Of a stretch of DNA of 64,000 nucleotides, positions 1 to 8,134 are shown one piece after another (positions within the stretch are counted from its first letter, which is position 1; each line of letters opens with the position of its first letter). The position numbers and the translations under genes are program-made. Source of the stretch: Phycisphaerae bacterium. Lineage in GTDB: Bacteria; Planctomycetota; Phycisphaerae; Phycisphaerales; UBA1924. The notes beneath the pieces were generated by a model. That model ran no database searches, was not told the DNA's origin, and worked only from the letters and a program-made list of their open reading frames with translations. The stretch is taken from positions 1 to 64,000 of the forward strand of contig JAUILU010000007.1 in NCBI GenBank assembly GCA_030432905.1, given 5' to 3'.

Positions 1-1125
1 GATGTAGCCGGCGTTGACCGTGACATCGCCAAAGGTCGTGCCGCCACCGGTGAACTCGGCGTTGCCCTGGATCGTCAGCGTTGCGCCGCTGGCGTCTACC
101 GCGTTGCCGTTGTCCGCGTAGCTGCCCGAGATCTGCAGGTTGTCGTTGATCGTCACCTCGCCCGAGGTGTTCTCGATCGAAACGTTGTGCAGCTCGCCGG
201 CCCCGCCGTTGGCAGAGATCGACTGAGCGCCGTCGCCGCTGAGGACGATCGTCGCCGAGCCGTGGTAGCTGGTGTCGGCGGTCGTGAAATCGCCTGTTAC
301 GGAGATATCCCCGCCGTTGATGCGCGCGACGTTCTCGATCGTGAGATCGCCATCGATCGTCATCGATTCGATCTCGATGTAGCCGGCGTTGACCGTGACA
401 TCGCCAAAGGTCGTGCCGCCACCGGTGAACTCGGCGTTGCCCTGGATCGTCAGCGTTGCGCCGCTGGCGTCTACCGCGTTGCCGTTGTCCGCGTAGCTGC
501 CGGAGATCTGCAGGTTGTCGTTGATCGTCACCTCGCCAGACGTGTTCTCGATCGAAACGTTGTGCAACTCGCCGGTCCCGCCGTTGGCAGAGATCGACTG
601 AGCGCCGTCGCCGCTGAGCACGATCGTCGCCGAGCCGTGATAGCTGGTGTCCGAGGTGGTCACGTCGCCTGTTACGGAGATATCACCGCCGTTGATGCGC
701 GCGACGTTCTCGATCGTGAGATCGCCATCGATCATCATCGACTCGATCTCGATGTAGCCGGCGTTGACCGTGACATCGCCGAAGGTTGTGCCGCCGCCGG
801 TGAACTCGGCGTTGCCCTGGATCGTCAGCGTTGCGCCGCTGGCGTCTACCGCGTTGCCGTTGTCCGCGTAGCTGCCCGAGATCTGCAGGTTGTCGTTGAT
901 CGTCACCTCGCCCGAGGTGTTCTCGATCGAAACGTTGTGCAGCTCGCCGGCCCCGCCGTTGGCAGAGATCGACTGAGCGCCGTCGCCGCTGAGCACGATC
1001 GTCGCCGAGCCGTGGTAGCTGGTGTCGGTGGTCGTGACATCGCCCGAGACCCGAAGCTCGCCGCCATTGATGCGGGCAGCGTTGTTGATCACGAGGTCGC
1101 CGTGGATTTCGACGTCGCCGTCGAT
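1..1125 (-). repeat. Three tandem 375-bp (125-residue) coding repeats
   Basis: The same sequence begins at 1, 376 and 751 (for example GATGTAGCCGGCGTTGACCG at each), giving an exact period of 375 bp, or 125 codons, in frame. The copies at 1-375 and 376-750 differ at only a few positions. The copy at 751-1125 differs more in the part read first on the minus strand, near 1050-1125. More copies probably continue to the left of the window. Each unit carries motifs such as ARINGG, GSATIVLSGDGAQSISANGG and ASGATLTIQGNAEF. Confidence 0.95.
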
Positions 1126-2445
1126 TTCCATGTAGCCGCCGTTGATCACGACGGTATCGAACGGCCCATCCGCGGCGGAAAGCGTTTCGTTACCGCTGAG
1201 GACGAAGACCTCGTCAACGTTGGCGACCTCGACATCGATTGCTTCCTCGATGCTCTCGCCTTCAGAGTCGGTGACCCTGACCGTGAGCTGGTGCTCGGCG
1301 TCTGCCTCGTAGTTCAGCTCGGCGCCGTCGGCGACCGTGATCTCGCCCGTGCTCGCATCGATCTGGAATCTACCCCCCGCGTCATCCACAAGCTCGTAGG
1401 TGTGCGTGTCATTCGCGTCGGCATCAACAACTGCTGCTGATGCGACAAATGTACCGCCCGCCGCGTTCTCGGAAACGATGCCGCCCGTGAAGGTGATGTC
1501 TGTCGGAGCCTGGTTTGCAGGTTCGGGAGCATCGATCATCGAGATCGCGCCGGCGTCAAGACCTGTTCCGCTGAAGTCACCCGAGACCTCGATCGAGTCG
1601 CCCGCGTTTGCGGCATTGAACGAGATCTGTTCGATTCCCTCGGCCTCGATTGATTTTTCACCGTTCACAGAAACGACAACCATGCCCGGCACAACGGCCT
1701 CGCCTGTGCGGGCCGAGTACGTCGCGCCGTCTTCGACGAGGACATGAGCGTCTGTACCTCCTACACCGTTGATCACAATCTCATCGTTGCCGACATCCCC
1801 GACAACCAGATCGGAGCCATCGCCCACGTTGTAAACAATCACGTCATCGCCGGCACCTGCATTGATAACATCATCACCATCACCACCGGTGAGTGTGTCG
1901 TGACCCTCGCCGCCATCAATCGCGTCCTGTCCTTGGCCGCCGCCGATTGTGTCGTTGCCTTCACCACCAGTGATCGTGTCGTTGCCGTGACCACCGGTGA
2001 TGCTGTCGTTACCCTCGCCGCCGCCAATCGTGTCGTATCCGTGGCCGCCGTGGAGGCTGTCGTCGCCCGCCCCGCCATCGATCGTGTCTGCGCCCTCACG
2101 TCCTCGCACGACGTCATCGCCAAGCCCGCCCGAAAGCGAGTCATCACCCTCGCCGCCGTCGATGTCGTCGTTGCCCTCACCACCGAGCAGTGTGTCGTTC
2201 CCGCCGTGGCCTTCGAGCAGGTCATTGCCCGCGCCGCCGTCTGCCATGTCCGCAAGGTCACTCCCCGTGAACGCGTCAGCGCCGTCGCTCGGACCGTCGG
2301 TCGATTCGCCCGTGTCCGCATCGACCCAGCTTGCCGACATCAGCACCCGTTTCTCGAGCGGCTCGATCCCAAATTCGGCTCGCTTCTTGGCTGAGCCATT
2401 GTTGCTGCTGGGATCTGTGTTCTTGCGCTTCTTCTTGCCGAACAT
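1..2445 (-). CDS. LEPR-XLL secreted repeat protein with RTX-like and cadherin-like regions (partial, 3' end outside window)
   Basis: At least 815 codons are open on the minus strand; the gene runs past base 1. Residues 27-38 read IEPLEKRVLMSA, matching the LEPR-XLL N-terminal motif of planctomycete exported proteins. Residues about 70-203 are glycine/aspartate nonapeptides of the GGxGNDxIxGG kind, as in calcium-binding RTX proteins. Residues about 305-410 resemble a cadherin-like domain (APTDITF start, FQIDASTGEI, DADANDTHTY). After that come 125-residue units, rich in Gly, Asn and Thr, which suggest a beta-helical adhesin. There is no classical Sec signal; the start is lysine-rich (MFGKKKRKN). 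The ATG at 2445 is the first in frame after the upstream stop region and lies 18 residues before the LEPR motif region; its Shine-Dalgarno is weak. Probable role: cell-surface or matrix protein. The role is inferred; the architecture is seen. Confidence 0.85.
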   Translation of the reverse strand, partial: MFGKKKRKNTDPSSNNGSAKKRAEFGIEPLEKRVLMSASWVDADTGESTDGPSDGADAFTGSDLADMADGGAGNDLLEGHGGNDTLLGGEGNDDIDGGEGDDSLSGGLGDDVVRGREGADTIDGGAGDDSLHGGHGYDTIGGGEGNDSITGGHGNDTITGGEGNDTIGGGQGQDAIDGGEGHDTLTGGDGDDVINAGAGDDVIVYNVGDGSDLVVGDVGNDEIVINGVGGTDAHVLVEDGATYSARTGEAVVPGMVVVSVNGEKSIEAEGIEQISFNAANAGDSIEVSGDFSGTGLDAGAISMIDAPEPANQAPTDITFTGGIVSENAAGGTFVASAAVVDADANDTHTYELVDDAGGRFQIDASTGEITVADGAELNYEADAEHQLTVRVTDSEGESIEEAIDVEVANVDEVFVLSGNETLSAADGPFDTVVINGGYMEIDGDVEIHGDLVINNAARINGGELRVSGDVTTTDTSYHGSATIVLSGDGAQSISANGGAGELHNVSIENTSGEVTINDNLQISGSYADNGNAVDASGATLTIQGNAEFTGGGTTFGDVTVNAGYIEIESMMIDGDLTIENVARINGGDISVTGDVTTSDTSYHGSATIVLSGDGAQSISANGGTGELHNVSIENTSGEVTINDNLQISGSYADNGNAVDASGATLTIQGNAEFTGGGTTFGDVTVNAGYIEIESMTIDGDLTIENVARINGGDISVTGDFTTADTSYHGSATIVLSGDGAQSISANGGAGELHNVSIENTSGEVTINDNLQISGSYADNGNAVDASGATLTIQGNAEFTGGGTTFGDVTVNAGYI
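1837..2238 (-). repeat. RTX-like GGxGxDxI nonapeptide repeat region
   Basis: Encodes about 134 residues of short glycine/aspartate repeats such as GGEGNDSITGGHGNDTITGG. At DNA level the units are similar but not identical. This region is expected to bind calcium and fold after export, as in RTX proteins. Confidence 0.85.
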
Positions 2446-2621
2446 AAGCTGCTCCGTTTCTTGTTGCGCGGACCGCGCTGCAGAATTGCGAACATGCTCA
2501 ATGTCGTCGGTTCCGATATATGCAAACAAGGTGTGCCGGCGAGGTGACACCGGTAGCTCACCTTGGCGTAGTGTGCAGGCGTCACAACCGGCACAACCCG
2601 TACAATGTACGTCCGTGTAAA
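2446..2621. other. Intergenic region upstream of the repeat protein, with an 11-bp palindrome
   Basis: This 176-bp stretch between the glycosyltransferase stop and the repeat-protein start has no convincing ORF. It holds the palindrome GTACAATGTAC at 2600-2610, a possible operator. On the minus strand the AT-rich stretch TTGTTTGCATATAT near 2514-2530 could contain a -10 element, but no clear -35/-10 pair was found. Confidence 0.35.
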
Positions 2622-4064
2622 CTAGGCTTTACGCCACACACCCGAACGCCACAGCAACAGATCCGTGGTTATTCCGAAGCTCTTTGCGAGATTCAAGAGC
2701 GGATGATCGGCGTTGCTTCCGTAGTATTCCGCACAAACTTCGTGTAGTGATAATTCATCTGTTTGTGCGTGAGAAAGTGCTTGCCACTTGAAACGCTGCT
2801 GAAGCACGATTCGGTGCGCAGCGAGCAGAGGCTCACGATCCACACCCCAGGTCAGCCTGTTCGATGCCTCGGTCCGAACACTCTTTACGAGCTCGCCAAC
2901 ACGCACGACGTCGGCATCGCCGAGAATTACAAGATAACCGCCTTCGCGTACACAGCCCGCCAGCCGAGTTCGCCACTGATTCCCAAACGCGGCCGTCGGC
3001 CTCGCGACCACGACATCGAAGCTGCCCGGCGCATCGATAGGACGACCTACAACCACGGGCGACCTACTTGGAGCGACCGCCGTGACCGCTCCAGATACTT
3101 CTTGAGCTGACAAGCCAACACAGAGTAACCCGCTTGCCTTGCGTGAAACGTTTCTGAGAACCTGCAGCACCCGCGAATCGACACTTTCCGAGCGAGGCGG
3201 CACGAACTCCGTGCCTCTTAACGCTGAACCGATGACACTCAGGATTTCTTCATGCTGCACAAGTCGACGTTCAAGAATGCCGAGTTCGTTGCGTACATCA
3301 GCAAGGTCATCACCAAAGACCTCTGGTGACCCGGTAACTGCAGACAACGCGTAGCGGAGCTGTTCTCGCACCACCGCCGCGTTGTCCGCGGTTTTCTGCC
3401 CGGGGTGCACGAGCTGCTTGGCGACGACCGCGTCTACAGACTCGAATGTCTCGCCAGCCATTGCGAGCCGAAGCCAGAATTCGTGGTCCATTGTGTAGTG
3501 AAGCGCTGATTCCAGCCCACCTAATGACTCAAACACACTGCGCAATACAAACGCTTCTGGCTGGACGATTGATCGGCCCGCGTACCAATTCGTGAGCAGT
3601 TTCAGCAATGCTCCGGGAGTCACCGGCGAAGGCGGCACGGGCGCGAACACCACGCTCCCCCGCCGATCAACGAACTCGCATCTTCCAAGCACAACGTCCG
3701 AACTCGCGTGACACAATCTCTCCGCCATGTCTGCCAGAGCAAACGGAACATACACATCATCCGCGTTGAGCCACGCTACATACTTTCCTTTGGCGAGAGC
3801 GAAGCCGCGGTTGATCGCCTCGGCCTGGCCGCCATCGGGCTCGCTGATGACCATTGTGATCGGAGAGTCATCTCGATGGCGATCAGCCTCGACGATATCG
3901 AGCGTGCCGTCGGTTGAGCCGCCATCCATGATGATGTGCTCGATCGATGCGCCCCGCTGGCAGGCGTGCCGGACCGAACGCAGCGCATCGGCGATAAACG
4001 CCGCGCCGTTGTAGACAGGCGTAACAACACTCAGCACCGGGCTGTCAGATTGAGAGCCTACCAC
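2622..4064 (-). CDS. Family 2 glycosyltransferase with an unassigned C-terminal half
   Basis: A 480-residue protein starting at a GTG preceded by AAGGGGG. Residues 10-230 form a GT-A fold GT2 domain: SVVTPVYNG at 12-20, MDGGSTDGT at 46-54, and the nucleotide-sugar/metal motif LNADD at 99-103. It probably transfers a sugar from a nucleotide sugar to a surface glycan on the cytoplasmic side. The C-terminal 240 residues carry a Rossmann-like stretch (GGYLVILGDADVV) that could be a degenerate methyltransferase. It is last in the minus-strand polysaccharide set, 14 bp after the DUF115-like gene. GT2 assignment is firm; donor and acceptor are unknown. Confidence 0.85.
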   Translation of the reverse strand: MVGSQSDSPVLSVVTPVYNGAAFIADALRSVRHACQRGASIEHIIMDGGSTDGTLDIVEADRHRDDSPITMVISEPDGGQAEAINRGFALAKGKYVAWLNADDVYVPFALADMAERLCHASSDVVLGRCEFVDRRGSVVFAPVPPSPVTPGALLKLLTNWYAGRSIVQPEAFVLRSVFESLGGLESALHYTMDHEFWLRLAMAGETFESVDAVVAKQLVHPGQKTADNAAVVREQLRYALSAVTGSPEVFGDDLADVRNELGILERRLVQHEEILSVIGSALRGTEFVPPRSESVDSRVLQVLRNVSRKASGLLCVGLSAQEVSGAVTAVAPSRSPVVVGRPIDAPGSFDVVVARPTAAFGNQWRTRLAGCVREGGYLVILGDADVVRVGELVKSVRTEASNRLTWGVDREPLLAAHRIVLQQRFKWQALSHAQTDELSLHEVCAEYYGSNADHPLLNLAKSFGITTDLLLWRSGVWRKA

Positions 4065-4078
4065 CCACAGCCCCCTTA

Positions 4079-4936
4079 CTAGAACAGCTCTTCGTACTCT
4101 ACTCTCGGGAACAGATCGAGCTTGCCGCCCACGGTCGCGTTGCGGATGCGCCGGCCTTCCTGTTCGTACGCGAGCCTTGCCAACCGGTACGCGATCTCCG
4201 ACTGAGCCAGATCAGGCAGCTGCCATTCGCAGCCCGAGCCGAAATAGGTCGGCGCGAAGTGATCCGGGTCATCCCCCTCTGATCGCACCAGCTTGTTCGG
4301 CTGACCCGCGCGGTCGTAGTGATGATCGACACCCAAGAGCACGACATCTGTAAACCCCATGTGAAACGCGAGCTGCATCGCAACATAGGTCACGGTCGAG
4401 CCCTGCCACATTCCTTGCGTGAGATCAAACGAGAATCGCGGCTCGTTGAGCGTCCGCAGCCAAACAGTATCAGACCGGCGTGCGATCTTGTCACGGTGCT
4501 CCCACGCAAGAAACCGGAGCGCATCAAGCGATGCGATCTCATCTCCAAACTGACTGATCACGTTCGGGTTGACTGCGCAATAGTACCAGCGGCGCCAGTG
4601 TTTGCACGCTTCATGCAAGTAGATGCGGTTCGTCCCGATGATGAACTCGTCACGCAACAATGACAGATCCAACTGGTTCAGACTCGGCCCATTGCCCAGA
4701 ATGAAGCAGCGTTTGCCCCAGTGCCTCCCTCGGAGCGCGGCCAGTCTGGCTCGGTTTGTGTTCCCGAGCATGCTGCGCGCCCACGCTTTACCGTCATCAT
4801 CCGGTGCAGAACCGAATCCCGCTTGCAGCCACCGCCGAAGCAGATGACGCCTGCGAAACCTGGGCAGATGGGCGCATTCATTGTCAACAGTTTGCTGCGC
4901 CTCGGCCCCACTCTGGACCGCTCCAGCCAGTGTCAT
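4079..4936 (-). CDS. DUF115/MptE-like (GT29/42-like) protein of a glycan cluster
   Basis: A 285-residue protein with CFILGNGPSL at 77-86 and VVLLGVDHHYD near 197-207, the pattern of the DUF115 / 6-hydroxymethylpterin diphosphokinase MptE-like family. That family also includes flagellin-modification factors and sialyltransferase-like proteins. In a glycan cluster a role in sugar transfer, or in handling a nonulosonate-type sugar, is more likely than pterin synthesis. The start is set by overlap: its ATG shares one base with the TGA of the upstream methyltransferase gene (TGATG at 4934-4938). No signal peptide. Family call is fairly sure; activity is inferred from context. Confidence 0.7.
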   Translation of the reverse strand: MTLAGAVQSGAEAQQTVDNECAHLPRFRRRHLLRRWLQAGFGSAPDDDGKAWARSMLGNTNRARLAALRGRHWGKRCFILGNGPSLNQLDLSLLRDEFIIGTNRIYLHEACKHWRRWYYCAVNPNVISQFGDEIASLDALRFLAWEHRDKIARRSDTVWLRTLNEPRFSFDLTQGMWQGSTVTYVAMQLAFHMGFTDVVLLGVDHHYDRAGQPNKLVRSEGDDPDHFAPTYFGSGCEWQLPDLAQSEIAYRLARLAYEQEGRRIRNATVGGKLDLFPRVEYEELF

Positions 4937-6777
4937 CAGGCACGATCCGATGCCGCTTCGACACGCTCGGCTTCGCCCGCGATCTCATCTGCCAACGCCT
5001 TGGGCTGCTTCTTGGTTGCCGAGGTCTTACGGGTTGGCGATGCTTTACTGGTAGCCTTCTTTGTTGTCTTCTTACTAGCTTTTTTGGCGGCAACCTTCTT
5101 GGCGATCTTAGCCGAGACCGTCGATTCCGAATTCTTGCTGCCTCCTGCAGACGACCCGGAATCGCTCTTGGCCGTCGGTTTCTTCGCCGCGGCTTTCTTC
5201 TTTGAGGCACCGCCGCTGTTGTTTCTTCTAAAGATCGCGGTGCGAGAGAGGATCCCGACCTGATCGAAGCGGTCATCCTTCATCAGGATCTCGTCTACAT
5301 ACTTTGTGACTTCGGGCCAGTCATCGGAGCCGTAGTCATCGACAATCAGGATGCCCTCAGGGACAATCAGATCCGCGTAACGCTCGTAGTCGGCCTTCAC
5401 GCCGTCGTAGCTGTGGTCGCCGTCGATAACGAGCACATCGAACGGCCCCGCGGCCTTGGCTTTCTTGAGGATCGCGTCGTCGGTCGAGAAACCTTCGAGG
5501 AAGTGGACATCCTTGGGGTCGATCGCAGCCCGCTTCATGTTGCGTTCGACCGCCGCGCGTGTGATTACCTGACCTGTCAACGGATCGAGGTTATCCGAGC
5601 CGTAGTACCCGTCGAACGGATCTAGAAGGTAGAGCTGGACCCGCTCGAAGAACGGCACAAGCGCGGTGTGCATGAACGCCGTTCCTATACCAAAGAGCAC
5701 GCCAATCTCGAGCACCTTGAGCGAGTCGGTTTGGCACGAGCGAGCCGCCAGCACCCTCGCAACAGCGTCTTCTGAAGTGGTCGCGAGCCTGCCCTCGCAC
5801 ACGGCCTCGATCTGCTGGATCTTGCGTTCGAGGTATCGCATCTGAGTCTGCTCGACGGTCAGCCCAAGCTTGGTACCGATGTCGCTGTTGATGCGATCGA
5901 CGATGTCCTGACTGAGCAATCGGGTAAACCTGACGTACCCATCACCTCGCAGCCTCGACGCCAGCGCGGACGAGGTGTTAACCGTTTGCTGCAACGCCGA
6001 AAGGCTGCCATCGACAGTTGCAAGCTGCTTCTTCGTGGCAGCCTCGGCTGTGCGCAGCACCTCTTGCTGATGCTGCCTTTGCTCCTCCGCTTGATTGCCG
6101 ATCGATTCACTGAGCTCTTTGGCTTTGGACTCAAGCTCGCCGCCAAGCGATTCGATCGAAGCCTCGAGCAGTTCGCTTGCTTCTTGGATCTCGCGCACCT
6201 TGCGCTCAAGGTCTTTGGTATCGCCGGCCGCCTGATCAACTCGTTTGCTGATCTTTCCGACACTCTCTTGAACCTTTGCCGATTCAGCTGACGTCGATTT
6301 GATGCTGGCGTCGAGTGCCTCGCGGGTGGCGTAGGCACTTAGGTCGTCGCGGGCCGCGTACGAGCTGAGCTCCTCGCGAAGTGCGTAGGTCTCAAGCTCT
6401 TTGCGAAGCTCTACGATGTTCTCCTGGATCGAGTCGGCTTTGCCGCGGATCTCACCTTGAACCTTGCTCAGATTGATGAAGGTCGTACGGGTTCCTTTGT
6501 CGAACTGCTCAAGCCAGCGTTCGGTGTCGTCGTATCGGTCGTTGAGCGCCTTCAGTCGGCCCGTGGCACCGTTCAGGTGCACCACAACCGTGACGAGAAG
6601 CTTGCCAGCTACCGCGAGCCCGCCCGCAAGCAGAACGAGCGAGAAGACGGTCAGCGGAGCGATGTCAGCAACAAGCCCGACAGAGGCGCACACGATCGCG
6701 ACGATCAGCACCGCCGAGGACACAGCGACGACCCGCTTGCGTTTCGTAGAGTCTGAGAGATATTTGCCGAATTCCAA
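4936..6777 (-). CDS. Membrane-anchored coiled-coil class I methyltransferase with a lysine/alanine-rich tail
   Basis: A 613-residue protein. Two hydrophobic segments (about 15-38 and 41-68) suggest a membrane hairpin. Residues about 75-275 are long amphipathic coiled coil. Residues about 352-515 look like a Methyltransf_24-type SAM domain: VLEIGVLFGIGT at 355-366, LLDPFDGYYG at 384-393 and DVLVIDGDHSYDG at 447-459. Residues 520-592 are rich in Lys, Ala, Ser and Thr (AAAKK, KKVAAKKASKKTTKK), like histone H1 tails. The TTG start is supported by GGAGG seven bases upstream. Lying between exporter and glycosyltransferase genes, it may methylate the exported glycan, perhaps as a chain terminator. 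The architecture is seen; the role is inferred. Confidence 0.75.
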   Translation of the reverse strand: MEFGKYLSDSTKRKRVVAVSSAVLIVAIVCASVGLVADIAPLTVFSLVLLAGGLAVAGKLLVTVVVHLNGATGRLKALNDRYDDTERWLEQFDKGTRTTFINLSKVQGEIRGKADSIQENIVELRKELETYALREELSSYAARDDLSAYATREALDASIKSTSAESAKVQESVGKISKRVDQAAGDTKDLERKVREIQEASELLEASIESLGGELESKAKELSESIGNQAEEQRQHQQEVLRTAEAATKKQLATVDGSLSALQQTVNTSSALASRLRGDGYVRFTRLLSQDIVDRINSDIGTKLGLTVEQTQMRYLERKIQQIEAVCEGRLATTSEDAVARVLAARSCQTDSLKVLEIGVLFGIGTAFMHTALVPFFERVQLYLLDPFDGYYGSDNLDPLTGQVITRAAVERNMKRAAIDPKDVHFLEGFSTDDAILKKAKAAGPFDVLVIDGDHSYDGVKADYERYADLIVPEGILIVDDYGSDDWPEVTKYVDEILMKDDRFDQVGILSRTAIFRRNNSGGASKKKAAAKKPTAKSDSGSSAGGSKNSESTVSAKIAKKVAAKKASKKTTKKATSKASPTRKTSATKKQPKALADEIAGEAERVEAASDRA

Positions 6778-6784
6778 TGCACAT

Positions 6785-6789
6785 CCTCC
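6785..6789 (-). promoter_or_regulatory. Shine-Dalgarno that fixes a TTG start
   Basis: GGAGG on the minus strand lies seven bases before the TTG at 6777. There is no ATG or GTG in frame nearby, so this site supports TTG as the start of the coiled-coil methyltransferase. Confidence 0.75.
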
Positions 6790-6846
6790 GCACCGGGTCT
6801 ACGCCCTACCGAATCGGTTGCATCATATCAGAGCCGATCGCCCAAC

Positions 6847-8121
6847 CTACGCAAACGGGGCTCTGCCCTCGTAAATCCACGGGAATTCTCTGCCAACAAG
6901 CCCCGGTCTCGTCTGCTGATACCAAGCCCGGCGCCGGCTGCTGCGATCGACCACGCGAAACTGCACCGCATCGACCCTGCGGTCCATGTTCTTCTCGTAG
7001 GGCACACCGATGCTCACGCTCAGCCGATAGTTGCCCGCCTCGATGAGACCGCCCTCAACCTGAAACTCCGCGTTGTAGGTGCCCCGCCGGCGAAGCCCGA
7101 GATGGGTCGGGTCATAGTCCGCATCACCCGAGCCGAGCACCGTCACACCCTCTGGAGTCTCGATCCTGCAGAACACGTGCGCACCGCTCACGTCTTCGTT
7201 CAAGTCATAACCGATCCGGATACGCATCGGCTCTGCGAGTTCTATCTCGCCCGAGCAGTTGCCGTCGGCGGTCAACACAGCGATCTCGCGGATGCACGCG
7301 GACTTGTCGCCCTCGGGCTCGTACGACGCGTACGCGTTGCTGTCTGCCTGAGGCGTGATGTCCATCGCGGCGTAGTGATCGACCACCTGCGAGGTAGCAC
7401 CGATGCTGACAAGCCGTCCGCGATCAAGCTCCATTGCCCGATCACAGATCTGCTCAACGGTGGTCCGGTTGTGGCTCACAAAGAGAACAGTCCGACCGCT
7501 GCGGATCAGCTCCTGCATCCGATCCGCTGATCGCCTCTTGAACTCGGCATCGCCGACACTCAGCACCTCGTCGATCAGCAGCACCTCCGGCTCGAGCATG
7601 ACCATGACCGCGAACGCGAGGCGGATGCGCATGCCGCTGGAATAGCGTTTGACGGGGATCTCGATGAACGGGCGGATGCCTGAGAACTCAACGATCGCAT
7701 CGAACTTCTTTCGGATTTCTGTCCGGGAGATCCCGAGGATGACGCCGCTGAGCATCACGTTCTCTCGCCCGGTCAGCTCCGGGTTGAACCCGACGCCGAC
7801 CTCGAGCATCGATCCAATCCGGCCTCGCGTGATGACCCGCCCCTTGGAAGGTCTTGTCAGTCGCGAGATGATCTTGAGCAGGGTGCTCTTGCCCGCGCCG
7901 TTTCTACCGATGATGCCCATGGCCTCGCCTCGGCGGACCTCGAAAGAAACATCACGCAGCGCCCAGTGCACATCCGCGTCCTGATCCGGGTCTTTGGGAC
8001 GGCTGATGGCTCGGCTGGCCATGCCGATGATGGATGCCGCCAGCAGCCGATCGTGCGCGTTGTGCCGCCGGAGCGTGTACCGCTTGCTCAGATTCTCGGC
8101 AGTGATCATCGCGTCTGACAA
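6847..8121 (-). CDS. ABC transporter ATPase of a polysaccharide exporter, Wzt-type with C-terminal cargo domain
   Basis: A 424-residue protein. The nucleotide-binding domain (1-250) has Walker A GRNGAGKS, signature YSSGMR, Walker B LLIDEVLSVGD and the SHN switch. Residues about 270-405 form a beta-rich domain like the C-terminal domain of Wzt (O-antigen export), which binds the modified non-reducing end of the glycan before transport. It follows the permease gene by 13 bp. The TTG at 8121 lies ten bases after AGGAG; an ATG at 8109 is an alternative. It should drive export of an undecaprenyl-linked glycan across the inner membrane. Confidence 0.88.
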   Translation of the reverse strand: MSDAMITAENLSKRYTLRRHNAHDRLLAASIIGMASRAISRPKDPDQDADVHWALRDVSFEVRRGEAMGIIGRNGAGKSTLLKIISRLTRPSKGRVITRGRIGSMLEVGVGFNPELTGRENVMLSGVILGISRTEIRKKFDAIVEFSGIRPFIEIPVKRYSSGMRIRLAFAVMVMLEPEVLLIDEVLSVGDAEFKRRSADRMQELIRSGRTVLFVSHNRTTVEQICDRAMELDRGRLVSIGATSQVVDHYAAMDITPQADSNAYASYEPEGDKSACIREIAVLTADGNCSGEIELAEPMRIRIGYDLNEDVSGAHVFCRIETPEGVTVLGSGDADYDPTHLGLRRRGTYNAEFQVEGGLIEAGNYRLSVSIGVPYEKNMDRRVDAVQFRVVDRSSRRRAWYQQTRPGLVGREFPWIYEGRAPFA

Positions 8122-8134
8122 CTCTGGCTTACTC

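Noticed and set aside
1..1125. CRISPR array or phage repeat
   Set aside because: The repeats are 375 bp, coding, in frame and contiguous with no spacers.
187..1440. A 417-codon open frame on the plus strand across the repeat region
   Set aside because: It is antisense to the LEPR-XLL protein. The minus frame has recognisable RTX, cadherin-like and repeat motifs; the plus frame is Arg/Val-rich low complexity caused by high GC.
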